From Cymodocea nodosa (taxonomy: Eukaryota; Streptophyta; Magnoliopsida; Alismatales; Cymodoceaceae): a stretch of DNA of 64,000 nt. The notes beneath the pieces are model-generated. The model ran no database searches. It saw only the letters and a list, made by a program, of their open reading frames with translations, and was not told where the DNA came from. The DNA is taken from the NCBI GenBank assembly GCA_036874045.1, contig JAZBRI010000004.1:3844001-3908000 (forward strand). The letters run 5' to 3'. Below, piece after piece: positions 24,579 to 36,059 of this stretch. The first letter of the stretch is position 1, and every line of letters starts with the position of its first letter. The position numbers were made by a program, and so were the translations under genes.

Positions 24579-27500
24579 CTTTGCGTTCTTCTATACATCC
24601 ACCAGAAGGAAATTTTGTTAGAGAACAAATTTTAAAAAAAAACGAACGAGAGAAAACACCGATCGATATTATTACTACAAAGTCCGACGATGGTCACCGC
24701 CGGAAGCAGAGCAGTCCGAAATCCCACCGACGGTGATGAGGAAGAGGGGGAGGACGATGGGCAGGGGAGACGGGTCAGAGAATATGTTGCGGACGCTAAA
24801 CACAGCTAGATAAGCATCGCCTGTCCAATCGTGAATGCTTCCATAGCCCCACAGTGGAGATCCAACGAAGCAAAACTTGTTTTGACATCTTTGTACATAT
24901 TTTACGTTGGAAATTGAGATAACGAGAAATAATTGAAATAATAGAAAATAAAAATAGTACGATATGAAAAGACATAACGAAAAATTAAACTATTTGTGTG
25001 TACGTTAGAAACGAAGGATAATTAATTATCTGTGTAATTAAAGTTTAGAGTTTAGGCTACAGAAAATGATAAGAAATATATATATATTTAAAATTAATAA
25101 AAATTACTATCAACTTTAAAAGTAATATTTTAAATAATATAACATGTATTAATAATTTATTAAATATAGATGTAACATATAAAATAACTTATATACAATA
25201 TGTACATGTAAAATAACTTATTATCGTAAGTATAATTCATTACAAATAATTTTTAACAAAAATATTATATACTACATAATTTTTTTTCCACATAAAATAT
25301 ATAATTTATTCACGTAATACATTAGTTATTCTTTTCTTTGTTCTACATTCAATATCTTCAAGTAAATTTGTTTTCTGAAGAATAAAGTATGTGATATTTA
25401 GAAAAATCTAATATGTTGGAGTCTAGTAAGGTATACTACAAGCTTTCGTCTCCTTAGATATTTTTGGTGTATATCAGAATGTTTGAATGTATGTCTATTG
25501 AGATTCACATGTTATCAACTCCATTGATACTTTTAGAGGATTAAAAAAAAGAAGTAAATTTATTCTAATGAAATTGTAGAAAAGAAAATATATTAAAATA
25601 ATTTTTACTTATGTCGAATATGACATATATATTCATGAAATAGCAAATTGATGTTTAATCATTTTAAAGGTATGTTCTATTACATTTCTCAATTATGATT
25701 GTCTATAATTAAATTTCTCTATTACATTATTAAAAACTTAATTTTGATCAATAAATGATATCAAACATCTCAAAATAAAGAAATAAATTCTAAAATATTT
25801 GAAAAATCTGCATCTATCAAATAATATTTACATATACAATATATACGACATTTAGCACTTTATATAATTTAATATTAAATTATAAAAATTATGTAAACAA
25901 AAGTAATGCCATACAATATAAGACTTTAAGCTCATGTTATTTAGAAATAACATATTATAATATTCTAATATTTGTATTTAATCATTCCCATCCTACAATA
26001 ATGTATGTAATTTTTATATCAAAATTATAGGCTACTAATATATTTTACATTATTTTTTTTAAATCTAATATTTTATTATTCATAAATTATAACGTTAGCA
26101 TGTGTACCATCAATAATAGCAATGCAATTCTAAATAGAAAAAAGGTTACAATATCAATTTTATAAAAAATGTTATCAATGAATTAGAAGAGATAACTTAA
26201 TATAATGAATATATTACCCAATAAGATGTTTAAATCATTTTGAATTCTACTTGACATTGATGTGAAAGCTTAAATATAAATATATGATGTAATTTGATTA
26301 TAATATTTACAATCTTATTGAAGTATAATAATTGTTCAAGTAGATTGATGAAAATATTCACTTGTAACTTTATATTATTGGTTCTAACTAATACTAATAA
26401 TTTTTTTTGTCAATTTTTCTTTAATATTTATACTTCAATTAATATCACTATTCTAAGTAAGTTATAAAATTATATAAAAATATGTTAACTTATATAATAT
26501 ATTTTTCGATAATTATATAATTAGTAAAATATTAATAAATCTAACAATCTTTTAATATAATTTTATCTGATAATTTTGTTACTTGAAGAATAACATCTAT
26601 AATATAATGTGTAACTATTCTACATGCTTATACAACTAATTGTAAAAGTCTACGTTGTCTTTATCGCTATATTTTTGATCATTGCTGCGAATATTTTTTG
26701 TTATTTTCTATATAAATAATAACTAAATACACAACTAAGAGAAAAATATATAATATAATTACTATTTTAGACATTTTAACAATTTATAGTTAAATATACT
26801 AACCATTTAAACAATTAACGTAAATATACAAACAATCTATTCAATATAATTATTCGAAATTCATATAATAACCAAATAATATGTCAATTATATATGTCTA
26901 GCTATAAAATATTTAACATAGAAATAACATAATTACAATAACAGTCGTAACAGTCATGACTTAAACAAAAAATAACTTCACATTTTTTGCGTAACCGCAT
27001 TTTTTTGATGTCGACGCGTCAAGATCTCGGAGAAAGCACGAAATCATGAACGCGAGGATTCATGCATTTGTCCTTCACATTCGACTTGTATTTCGAATAT
27101 TTTCCGTAAATAAGCGCAAGTTAGAGGGTTCGATTATATGAATCTCAGTTGTCGGGAAAAAATTATTTTTAAAGATTAGACGTATTGCCCAAGTAGTATA
27201 TATTTAAATGTTTTTGTTTCAAATTAAATACGATGATACGGTCGACGCGCTTCATTTAAGACTTACAAAAATAAAATGTGACGACGTCAAGCACCACATG
27301 CTTACTATAATTGTATTTTAAAACGTTTGCATGATTGCATCTTGCTCGCTTGTGCATCGTATTTCAACCAAATAGGAATGTTTAGATTATCGTTATCGAT
27401 AAAAATTAAATAAATGATATGGTTGTCATGTCCAGTTCAAATATTTTTTTTTAAAAAGTGACATCACGTACAATCATGTAACTATTGGAATTTTGTTTTC

Positions 27501-28673
27501 TTTTTCAAAAGTGAACGTAAGGAAATTTGTCTAAAAACATTGCACCGAATCACTTTGTCCTTTGTGAAATACATTATTATATTCTGCATTGTTACTTTTG
27601 ATTATAACAGTATTTTTTTATAAATCACGCGCCTAATCTTATCAAATAATATATCAAAATTAAAATCGACTTATTATTTTAAACATTTATGGTAAAAAAT
27701 TTATAAGTATTTATAAATAAAAATAAACTTTTTTTTACAAATAAGTTGATTGAAAATTTTTTTCAGCAAGACAGAGAATGCCTGGTATATACTTCAAAAC
27801 TTTGCATTATCTATGCCTAATATAACCTCCCAAACATGATTTTTAATCTATACGATCTATTTATTGGTAGTGCATATCATTAACCTAAGGTTTATTTTCT
27901 AACCTATATACTTAAAAATAAAAATACAACCTTAATTACTTCTACTCTTTATAATGAAAGATCTGTGATAAACTTCCGATGCAAGGGTGAGAGTCAAAGC
28001 TGTTTTTCATTTTCGGAAATTGATGATCCATATATTTCGTTAGGATTTTAGATAGAAATTTAGTCCAAACAAGTGTGAAAAAGGATATTTTAAATAAACT
28101 CAAATTGATTTTATATAGTAATTTCTGGTTTATATTTTTTTAATTATAAAATAAAAAATCAAATAAATTGTATACAGTAATTAAAATATCACGAGATTTT
28201 TATTACGTTGAAATCGATCTGAAATCACGATTTTACACTTTTTTTTACTCGCGGCTTTTATTTTTTAAGTTTAAATTTCGATGGATGCGGCAAATATTAC
28301 GATTCTTAGTCTATTAAATTATTGTATCTAATTACATGAAAAATGAAAATAACAACATGATGTAATTTTTGCTTACTTTAAGTAAATATTAATCATTATC
28401 TAAATATTTTTTTTAAAAATTACTAAATTTTTGTAATAAAAATTAACTTAAATTAAGAAAAAAAATTAATAATAGGTTATATTATAAATTTATTAATTAT
28501 ATAATTATTTTTTTCAAATAATAAAATAACAGTACCTTTAGGTAAATTTTATAGAAGATACACAAATAAATTTCTGGTTTCTATGATCTTCACGCTCTCG
28601 AGCCCCGGCCATTCTCAATTTTGCTCCGGACCCTTCGGTTGATCGTCTCGGAAAGCTGCGATTTCCGAGGAAG
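24579..28673. other. AT-rich intergenic region between the oxidase and DPH3
   Basis: The first ~280 bases (to about 24860) are GC-richer and likely hold the oxidase 5' UTR and promoter. From 24900 to 28560 the sequence is extremely AT-rich with no open frame of note, apart from a decayed Harbinger fragment at 26085-26420. The last ~100 bases before 28674 are GC-richer and likely the DPH3 5' leader. Confidence 0.55.
26085..26420 (-). pseudogene. Fourth Harbinger transposase fragment
   Basis: Read on the minus strand, the stretch matches the same part of the transposase as the 21.6 kb relic. VTSEYFHQST lies near 26370, SMSSRIQND near 26260, a lost intron follows, and then NCIAIIDGTHANVIIYE (first catalytic Asp) near 26085-26135. 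Stops interrupt it at least three times. No ends are recognisable. Confidence 0.7.
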
Positions 28674-28922
28674 ATGGCGTACAATCAGGTGGAGATCGAG
28701 GACATGGAGTGGAACGAGGATCTCCAGGCCTACACCTACCCGTGCCCCTGCGGTGATCTCTTCCAGATCACCAAGGACGACCTCTCCATGGGCGAGGACA
28801 TCGCTCGCTGCCCCAGCTGTTCCCTCTACATCATCGTCACGTACGACATCGAGGACTTCGTCAACAGCGACGATAAGAAGGGGATTGGTCCCACCTCGCC
28901 GCAACCGGTTGCCGTCGCGTGA
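28674..28922 (+). CDS. DPH3: Diphthamide biosynthesis protein 3 (KTI11/DPH3, CSL zinc finger)
   Basis: This is a complete single-exon gene of 82 codons, the usual size for this small protein. It has the CSL-type zinc-binding domain with cysteines at residues 24, 26, 46 and 49 (PCPCGDLF and RCPSCSLY) and the conserved MEWNEDLQAYTYPCPCGD start. The tail PVAVA is typical of plant copies. The family donates electrons to the Dph1-Dph2 radical enzyme in diphthamide synthesis on elongation factor 2, and works with Elongator in tRNA wobble uridine modification. It acts in the cytosol and nucleus. The start is the first ATG in a GC-rich leader (GGAAGATGGCG). An AATAAA at 29076-29081 is a plausible poly(A) signal. 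The other frames over this interval are shadows. Confidence 0.96.
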   Translation: MAYNQVEIEDMEWNEDLQAYTYPCPCGDLFQITKDDLSMGEDIARCPSCSLYIIVTYDIEDFVNSDDKKGIGPTSPQPVAVA

Positions 28923-30697
28923 AGGGTGAGGGCGGACAGTTGCAGGTTAGGGTTTTGTGCGAGTTCGGATTTAGGCGATCTTATTGTTTTGGTACGAAAT
29001 TAGGATTTTCTCAGTTTCTACTAAAGATTTTGGATTTTTGTCAATTGGAACATGCCGTTTTGGATATCATACCGTAATAAATTACGTGATCATGTGCGTG
29101 CCTATGGGAATGAAATATTTCGGTTTTTTTTTTATGTACCCAGCATTGATATAACATCGACAAATTAGCGTATGTGTTTTAATCAAGAGATGCATAGGTA
29201 TGCCCTAGTAGAGAAATTGTGTTTGTGACGCACACAACATTCACCTTTTATTTTTGTAGCCGAAGATTTGTGAAGAACATAAGTTTGGTAATGTCTAAAT
29301 AATTGTGTCGTTTAAACTTGTATTGGTAAATGTACGAGTTTTTCAAGTGAGAGGTATCATCAAAACTTCAAAGGAATGCGACAATTTCTACTTTTCTACT
29401 CTCTTTCACTTGCCAAAAGTTAGTCCTAAGCCAGAGATTAGAAAAAAATGCTTGAATTCAATATTTTCAATTATTCATTGCTTTTAGTTCTAATGATCAC
29501 TGAAATGCACGCGTAATACTTAATGAAATTCCAAAAATAAAATTTGAAACTTAAAGTTGGTAAATTTAAATGTGCAATCGTAATTCAACATTTAGTTTAA
29601 AATACAATGGTTGAATGATTGAATTGATTATTGTCTATGGAAATTAGAGTAAATTAAGTCGATGGTATGTGATGATTATCGTGGTGTGCAATACTAAATC
29701 TTCAATGATTTCATTTATTTATTTTTTTGAAGGTGAGAGGAAATCAAGTCAGTATTATTTGGATTTCCAGATTGGTAGAAATCTTTTATTTGATGCAAGG
29801 GTTTTTCTTGACCATTCGTTGATGCCTGGGCTATGGGTAGGAGTCTTCTCATCATGAATTTAAATCATTTTGAATGAGAAATTAGGAAAGTGCTTAGAGG
29901 AATTTTGGAACAAATTGCTTAGCACTTGCTAACATGCATAAACTGTAGATGATTAAACATTGAAAATGTATTCCAGATAAAGCAGGTGAACAATCTGAGG
30001 TGTTACAAAAAAATTACAAATTTATAAGATTTTTACGTGCATCACCTTTCTCTCCACTTTTATTCTAAATTTGAATTTAATTGTTTGGTTTAAGAAATTA
30101 TTTACATGTAGAACTTTGTAACTGGTTCCGGAATGTACCAACCACCGTGAAAAATAAATCAACTTGGAGTATAGAATGACTTTGGTTTTACATTCAGGGA
30201 ACAGTGAGTGTGAAACTGATAATTGCCAAAAGTTTATTATCACAATGACAAAAAAAAAAATGTCAAGTGAGATGCTGTGCACGTAACTGAGACGGATATC
30301 TAATGGTAAGCCGTCATCAAGTTGTTCAACTATGCCTTTTGACATCTGGCATCCTTAGAGAAACTTTTCGGCTTATCCAGCTCCTACAAGAGCAATTGAA
30401 GTAAAGGTGTTCGTCCAAATCAATGCATAACAAGAAACCGAAGACCGTAGAATTTAGCAAAATTTTGAAATTTGAACAAAGCTTATGTTAATCATTTATG
30501 ATGTATATATGTTTTTAATTTTAATAGAATTGGTTTCACCTCCATTGACTTATTCTAACAAACATAATGCATATGGCTTTTTTTTTTCTGTTTGTTCATA
30601 TTTTCATGATGTCATTTTTTAAGGTTTTTTTTTTGAGGATTGGAATTTTACATTCTGTGAATTTTGCAATTGTAAGGTGCAAGAATGTATCTTCTAG
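28923..30697. other. Downstream flank of DPH3, nothing recognised
   Basis: The 3' UTR of DPH3 (to about 29100) is followed by AT-rich sequence with scattered small open frames (29305, 29669 on plus; 30022 on minus) that show no domain or splice context. Confidence 0.45.
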
Positions 30698-30838
30698 AAT
30701 TTGAAAATTTGGTCACTTACAGTATTTTCAGCAAGCATTGAAAGAGAATCATTAAAAGAGAAGAAAAACTCAGCACACAGATAGGGGGAGAAGTTAGCTC
30801 AAAGTCAGGGGGAGGAATCCCTTCTCGTCAGTATAGTA
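30698..30838. repeat. Inverted repeat arm at the broken Copia 3' end (left arm)
   Basis: This stretch on the plus strand reads GAATTTGAAAATTTGGTCAC through to TATAGTATTGATAAATT. It is the near-perfect reverse complement of 31316-31456, which lies just inside the element before its polypurine tract. The two arms enclose the partial 3' LTR. Confidence 0.85.
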
Positions 30839-30841
30839 TTG

Positions 30842-31195
30842 ATAAATTTTGATTTTCCTTTTTCTTTCGGATAGTTAACTCCATAACTCTTCAATCATTC
30901 AACCAACTTAATTGTCTGATATAATAGCTCTCCGAAGGCTTTGTAAAATTTGAATAGTTATCTTTCTAACTGTTTGAAAGTATTGCTGTTGTTTTATTCT
31001 TCAGATACTTGAACCTGTAATTGTCCGATTTTACTGTAACTTGAAAGTATTATCATCTGGAGCCTTCTCAATCTGTTTGTCTGCTTGGAAATTGTTCTAA
31101 CATCCTTCTGAACTAAAGCAGTGCAGACTTAACTGTGAAATACAATATATTTCCTCACATAGGTTTTGCATTATCAAAATACTCGGGTTCTAACA
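30842..31195 (-). repeat. Truncated Copia 3' LTR
   Basis: On the minus strand it starts TGTTAGAACCCGAGTATTTTG and is collinear with 36059-35710, the first ~350 bases of the 5' LTR, with scattered substitutions. It stops abruptly at the inverted repeat arm. The rest of the LTR, including the CACGTG array, is absent. Confidence 0.85.
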
Positions 31196-31315
31196 ATCTC
31201 CTCCTTTTTGATAATGACAAAAATCTTTACATTTATTTACATATATTTCACTCTCTAGTGTATTACTATACAATCAGTCACACAGAGAAAAATAAAACAG
31301 GAATTTATCAATACT

Positions 31316-31456
31316 ATACTGACAAGAAGTGATTCCTCCCCTTGACTTTGAGCTAACTTCTCCCCTTATCTGTGTGCTGAGTTTTTCTTCTCTTTTAATG
31401 ATTCTCTTTCAGTGCTTGCTGGAAATACTGTAAGTGACCAAATTTTCAAATTCTTC
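31316..31456. repeat. Inverted repeat arm at the broken Copia 3' end (right arm)
   Basis: This is the native copy: the sequence lies between the RNase H end and the polypurine tract of the minus-strand Copia. Its reverse complement recurs at 30698-30838. Confidence 0.85.
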
Positions 31457-31592
31457 TCCTCCTTTTTGTCATTATATAAAAATGTGAGGACTGTAAAACT
31501 AAGTTTCTGTAAAATTGATATTGACTGTATCCTACACAAGTAGGTTAGTAAAAAAAAAAGCTCTCGTATGGTGAGCTTGATGAAAAAAATAT

Positions 31593-32665
31593 TTAAAGAT
31601 CTTGTAAAGAACATATTCCTAAATTTCGTCTAATATGATTAAAAGTTGATTCATTTAAAGGTTTGGTGAAAATATCTGCAAGTTGATTTTCTGTTGGCAC
31701 AAACTTAAGTGAAATGTTCCATTTCTCCACATGATCTCTCAAAAAATGATGTATGATCTCGATATGCTTGGCTCTGGAATGAAATATTGTATTCTTAGAT
31801 AGACTGATTGCACTGCTGTTGTCACAAAATATGATTGAATTCTGAATTTTCAGTCTGTAATCTGCTAGAGTTTGCTTCATCCAAAGGATTTATGCACAGC
31901 ACAATCTAGCTACAATATACTCGGCTTCAGTAGTAGACAAAGCTATACAATTTTGTTTTCTATTGAACCATGAGATTAAAGAACATCCAAGTAGTTGACA
32001 AGTACCACTAATGCTTTTTTTATCAGATCTGTTGCTGCATAATATGCATTACTATAACCTGTTAAAATCAAACTACTGTCAGCTGAGTAGAATAATCCAA
32101 AATCTTTTGTTCCTTGTAGATATCTGAAAATTCTTTTGACTGATTTCAAATGTGATTCCTTTGGTGATGCTTGAAATCTAGCACATAAACATACACTGAA
32201 CATAATATCTGGCCTGCTAGCTGAAAGGTATAACAAGGATCCAATCATACCTCTATATTGCCTTTGATCTACTGCAACACTTGAATCATCTATTTCTATT
32301 TTAATGCTTGAATTCATTGGAGTATTTACGAATTTGATGTTTTCATAACCAAATTTTTTCAACATCTCTTTGCATTTTTTAACATTAAAAGAAACAGTAT
32401 AGCCTTTATCATATAATTGTCCTACACTTAACAAATTTTGTTTTAATCCATTTACATGCAAGACATTCTCAATTATACCATTTTCAGATGTAATATTTCC
32501 TATTACAGTTATTTTACACTTTTCATTATTTCCAAACTTAACAGATCTTGAACTTAAGTTTTTAACTGAGTCAAAAAAGCTTTTCTTACCTGTCATATGT
32601 TTTGAGCATCTACTGTCCACAATCCATTTAGTTGAACGTGCTTGAAACTCCTTGTCACCCTGCAA
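31593..32665 (-). pseudogene. Copia pol remnant: pre-protease start fused to RT tail, then RNase H
   Basis: The frame 32665-31976 begins with the gag-pre-integrase segment (WIVDSRCSKHMTGKK, then LLSVGQLYDKGYTVSF). Without a break it passes into the C-terminal part of reverse transcriptase (KKFGYENIKFVNTPM, YRGMIGSLLYLSASRPDIMF). Integrase and the YVDD core are therefore deleted in frame. A frame change follows at a seven-base A run (plus-strand T run 32015-32021). RNase H then continues with SISGTCQLLGC, one stop, and the frame 31880-31593 (FCDNSSAISLSKN, AKHIEIIHHFLRD, QLADIFTKPL). Product function is not expected. Confidence 0.88.
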
Positions 32666-32756
32666 ATTATACTGAAATTAAAGCTTTTGGTACCCACATC
32701 TTCTTGGGTCCAGTAGAGTTAGTCCTTAAAACATTAAATCTATTGCCTCTTGGCAG

Positions 32757-34165
32757 CTACATATGACCTGATCTTCGTTTGATGGCAAACACAGTGGTGC
32801 CATTTCTATAAGATCGAATCACTCCACCACAATAAGGTATTTCCTGTGGTGTAGCATACCCTAGGCCATATTTATTCCCATTTGATCGTTGAGATCTTAT
32901 TATTTTATTTAATCCTTTTTGTCCTTGAGTAAATTTACATATAGTATTTTTTAAATCTAATATAGTAGTTGATATATTTTTATTTTCATATTTTAATTCA
33001 CAATTATCACAACTATACTTATCTAAATTTGATTTTAGATTCTTATTTTCAACTATAGTTGATTCTAATTCAGCAAATGAATTTTCTAAGCAATGATTTA
33101 ATCTTTTAATTTCTTTCTTAAAATCTCTACACTTCACATATAAATTATCTACAGTAGATAAGAGACTGTTTATGTACAAATCATTGTGCTCATTTTCTAA
33201 ACTAGAGGAAGTAGAGTATACCTCTTGTGCTGCAAAACAAACATTTGCTGCAGCTTCTTCTTCAGAATCTGATAAACAGCTTAAAGAGCTACTGTCATCC
33301 CATGTAGCTTTGAGAGCCATCTTCTTTTTGTCCTTCAATCTCTTCTTCTTATATTCTTGATCCTCTTCTGTCTGAAATGGACAGAAGGTCTGCATGTGCC
33401 TTTGCCTTTTACATTTGAAACATGTAGGAACAGTTCTTTTAGAGTAGTTGGACTTATTCTTTTTCTTCATGAATTTCTGAAATTTCTAGCCACCAACATG
33501 ATCTCATCATCATCTGAGCTTGAAACTTCTTCTATAGATGGAAATGCTATTTCCTTTTTCTTTTCAGCTTTCTTTTCAATAGTTCCTTCTTGCTCTTTCC
33601 AGTCATTCATCTGAACTTCGTAGGACAGAAGATTGCCCAACAATTCTTCAACTGTATAGTTGTTAAAATCCTTGGAATCTTGAATAGATGTGGACTTTTG
33701 TTTCCACTCAACAGTTAAGCTCCTCAGGATCTTCTGTATCTGTTCACGTGAAGAAAACTCCTTTCCTAAGCCTTTCAGACTGTTAGTGATTTCAGTAAAT
33801 CTAGAAAATATTTCAGTTATGTTTTCATTATCATTCATTTTAAACAGTTCAAGTTTTCTTAAAAGAATACTGATTTTTGTATCCTTAACCTGGCTTGTAC
33901 CTTCATGAGTAACTTGAAGGATTTTCCAAGCCTCATGAGCAGATTTACATGCAGATACTTTATTATATTGATCAGCAGTTAGTGCACAATAAATGATATT
34001 CAACCCTCTAGCATCCAACTAGATGATTTTCTCATCCTTTTCAGACTAGTCCATAACATTACTAGTTGGAAGTGTAGTTCCAAGAACAACAATCTTCCAA
34101 TAGTTATAATTGGAGCCATCGAATAGGGGAGGTCTGTGGATGTTTTGTACCTCAGCAAATTAAGC
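32757..34165 (-). pseudogene. Copia gag (UBN2-type) with zinc knuckle, frame-broken
   Basis: The minus-strand frame 34018-33467 carries the UBN2/gag fold (ARGLNIIYCALTADQYNKV, AHEAWKILQVTHEG). Its N-terminal start (RPPLFDGSNYNYWK) is visible upstream to about 34165 but separated by stops near 34060 and 34020. A frame change near 33470 leads to 33470-32757, which holds the CCHC zinc knuckle CFKCKRQRHMQTFC and a Ser/Glu-rich and coiled-coil-like region. Gag packages the element RNA. This copy needs at least three repairs to read through, so it is inactive. Confidence 0.85.
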
Positions 34166-34219
34166 CATAAATCCTGATGGTTAAATCTTATGAAGGATTA
34201 ACCTTGCTTTGATACCAAT

Positions 34220-36059
34220 TGTTAGGATCGGTAGACTCACCAGAGGGGGGATGAATGGTGAAAGTGTGTAATTTTTAAGTTCTTTTGAATGTTGAAACAA
34301 ATGATTCAGATAGAAGTGAAATGAGATGAATTTAAACGAATGCAAAGCAATAAAAAAAGATAACACACAACAAGTTTTAGGTGGTTCACCAACTTGGTTA
34401 GTCCACCCCCAAGATTCACTTGGGCTTTACTAAGTGTTTCAACACTTACACACTTATTTTCAGGTCAAAGCAAGAACCAACAACACATAAGTTTTCAGGT
34501 AAAAACTTTAGTAAACCAACCTCTAGAGTTTTCAGGTTAAAACTTAAACCAACAACTGAATGTAGCTTTCAGATTGAAGCCACGAACCAACAGCTTGAAT
34601 CTTTCAATCAGAGTTTGGCGCACAGAGCTTTTTCTGTAGTAAGTCTTTAGAGTATGTTTCACTGTTTTCAGACTTGAGTGTATTTGAAATTGGGGTGTTG
34701 CTCACTGTATATGTTATATCTGTTGTGTCTTCTTCTCTTAAACTCCTCATATATATGCTAAAGGCATAACAATCATATTTTTCTTTCAACGGATGTATTC
34801 TGCTTTACTTGGTAAATAATCAGACCTAAAAATGTTAAGTTACCGTTCTATCTGATATTCAGTAAATAACCTTCCGAAAATTTCAGGCTTTCGGATGGTT
34901 ATAAAAATAACTTACCGAAAAGCATCCATAACTTGTCGATTCATCACTCATGTTTTGTTCTCTAAGTCACGTGAGAATTTTAAGTTGCTCACGTGTAAAG
35001 TTAAGTGTTCGGAGTCTGGTATTTAACTTACCGAAAGAGCTCCTGATTTTTAGATAGTTAACTACTGTAACTTATCGAACTTTCATTTAAGCCTCTGACA
35101 GTTGTTCCTTCAAAACTGCACGTGCATAAAAACATAACTTAAGTTTCGGATAGTTAAGCCATAACTCACCGAAATTCTCTTGAGATTTCGGATAGTTATC
35201 TTTCTAACTCTCCGAAAAATCTATCTGAACATCTGTTTGGAATTCTACACGTGGGAAAATCACTAACTTAAGTTTCGGATAGTTAAATCATAACTTACCG
35301 AAATTCTCTCAAGATTTCGGATAGTTATCTTTCTAACTCTCCGAAAACTTAAATGATCTTCTTTCTAGAATTCTGCACGTGACAATTTCAATAACTTAAG
35401 TTTTGGATAGTTAAACTGTAACTTATCGAAACTCTTCTTTGAAATTTGGATAGTTAACTAACTCTCCAATTTTTCTCTTTTAATATTTCAACTGCCGGCA
35501 TCTCCATTTTGCACGTGCGTAATAAAATAACTTAAGTTTCGGAAAGTTATGCCTGTAACTTACCGAAAAACTCGAATAGTTATCTAACTCTCCGAAAAGA
35601 AAACTCGGATAGTTATCTAACTCTCTAGTAAGTCCTTTAAGCTTACATTCTATATTTCTGCACGTGATTTATTGAATGACTTAAGTTTCGGATAGTTAGC
35701 CTTTCTAACTTTTCGATTTTCCTTTTTCTTTCGGATAGTTAACTCCATAACTCTCTGATTATTCAACCAACTTAATTGTCTGATATAATAACTCTCCGAA
35801 AGCTTTGTAAAATTCAGATAGTTATACTTTTAACTGTCCGAAAGTCTTGCTGCTGTTTTATTCTTCGGATACTTGGACCTGTAACTGTCTGATTTTACTG
35901 TAACTTGAAATTATTATCATCTGGAGTCTTTTCAATCTGTTCGTCTGCTTGGAAATTGTTTTAACAGTTTTTTGAACTAAAACAGTACAGACTTAACTGT
36001 AAAATATAATATATTTCCTCACATAGATTTTGCATTATCAAAATACTCAATTTCTAACA
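34220..36059 (-). repeat. Copia 5' LTR (about 1.84 kb)
   Basis: On the minus strand it starts TGTTAGAAATTGAG (36059) and ends CCTAACA (34220), i.e. short inverted TGTTAG/CTAACA termini, directly followed by the primer-binding site. About 34960-35700 is made of degenerate ~130-bp tandem units with repeated TTTCGGATAGTTA and AACTTACCGAAA words, most of them also holding a CACGTG. Confidence 0.88.
34968..35666. promoter_or_regulatory. Array of seven CACGTG (G-box) motifs in the Copia LTR
   Basis: CACGTG occurs at 34968, 34990, 35119, 35248, 35376, 35512 and 35661. Apart from the first pair the spacing is 129, 129, 128, 136 and 149 bases, following the tandem unit of the LTR. CACGTG is the core bound by plant bZIP and bHLH factors (G-box; with ABRE-like flanks it responds to abscisic acid or light). 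Its position in the LTR of the minus-strand element fits an enhancer role, but that is inference from the motif alone. Confidence 0.6.

Larger units (their letters stand above)
30698..36059 (-). mobile_element. Minus-strand Copia retrotransposon, internally deleted, with rearranged 3' end
   Basis: From right to left on the minus strand the order is: 5' LTR (36059-34220), a primer-binding site complementary to initiator tRNA-Met (TTGGTATCAAAGCAAGG, at about 34218-34202), and gag. Then come a shortened pol, a polypurine tract (AAAAAGGAGGAGAT, about 31209-31196) and the start of the 3' LTR (31195-30842). The 3' LTR has only its first ~354 bases. Beyond it lies an inverted copy of the sequence upstream of the polypurine tract. 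Integrase and the catalytic RT core are missing. The two LTR starts (TGTTAGAA...) match well over 350 bases. The element cannot be autonomous. Confidence 0.9.
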
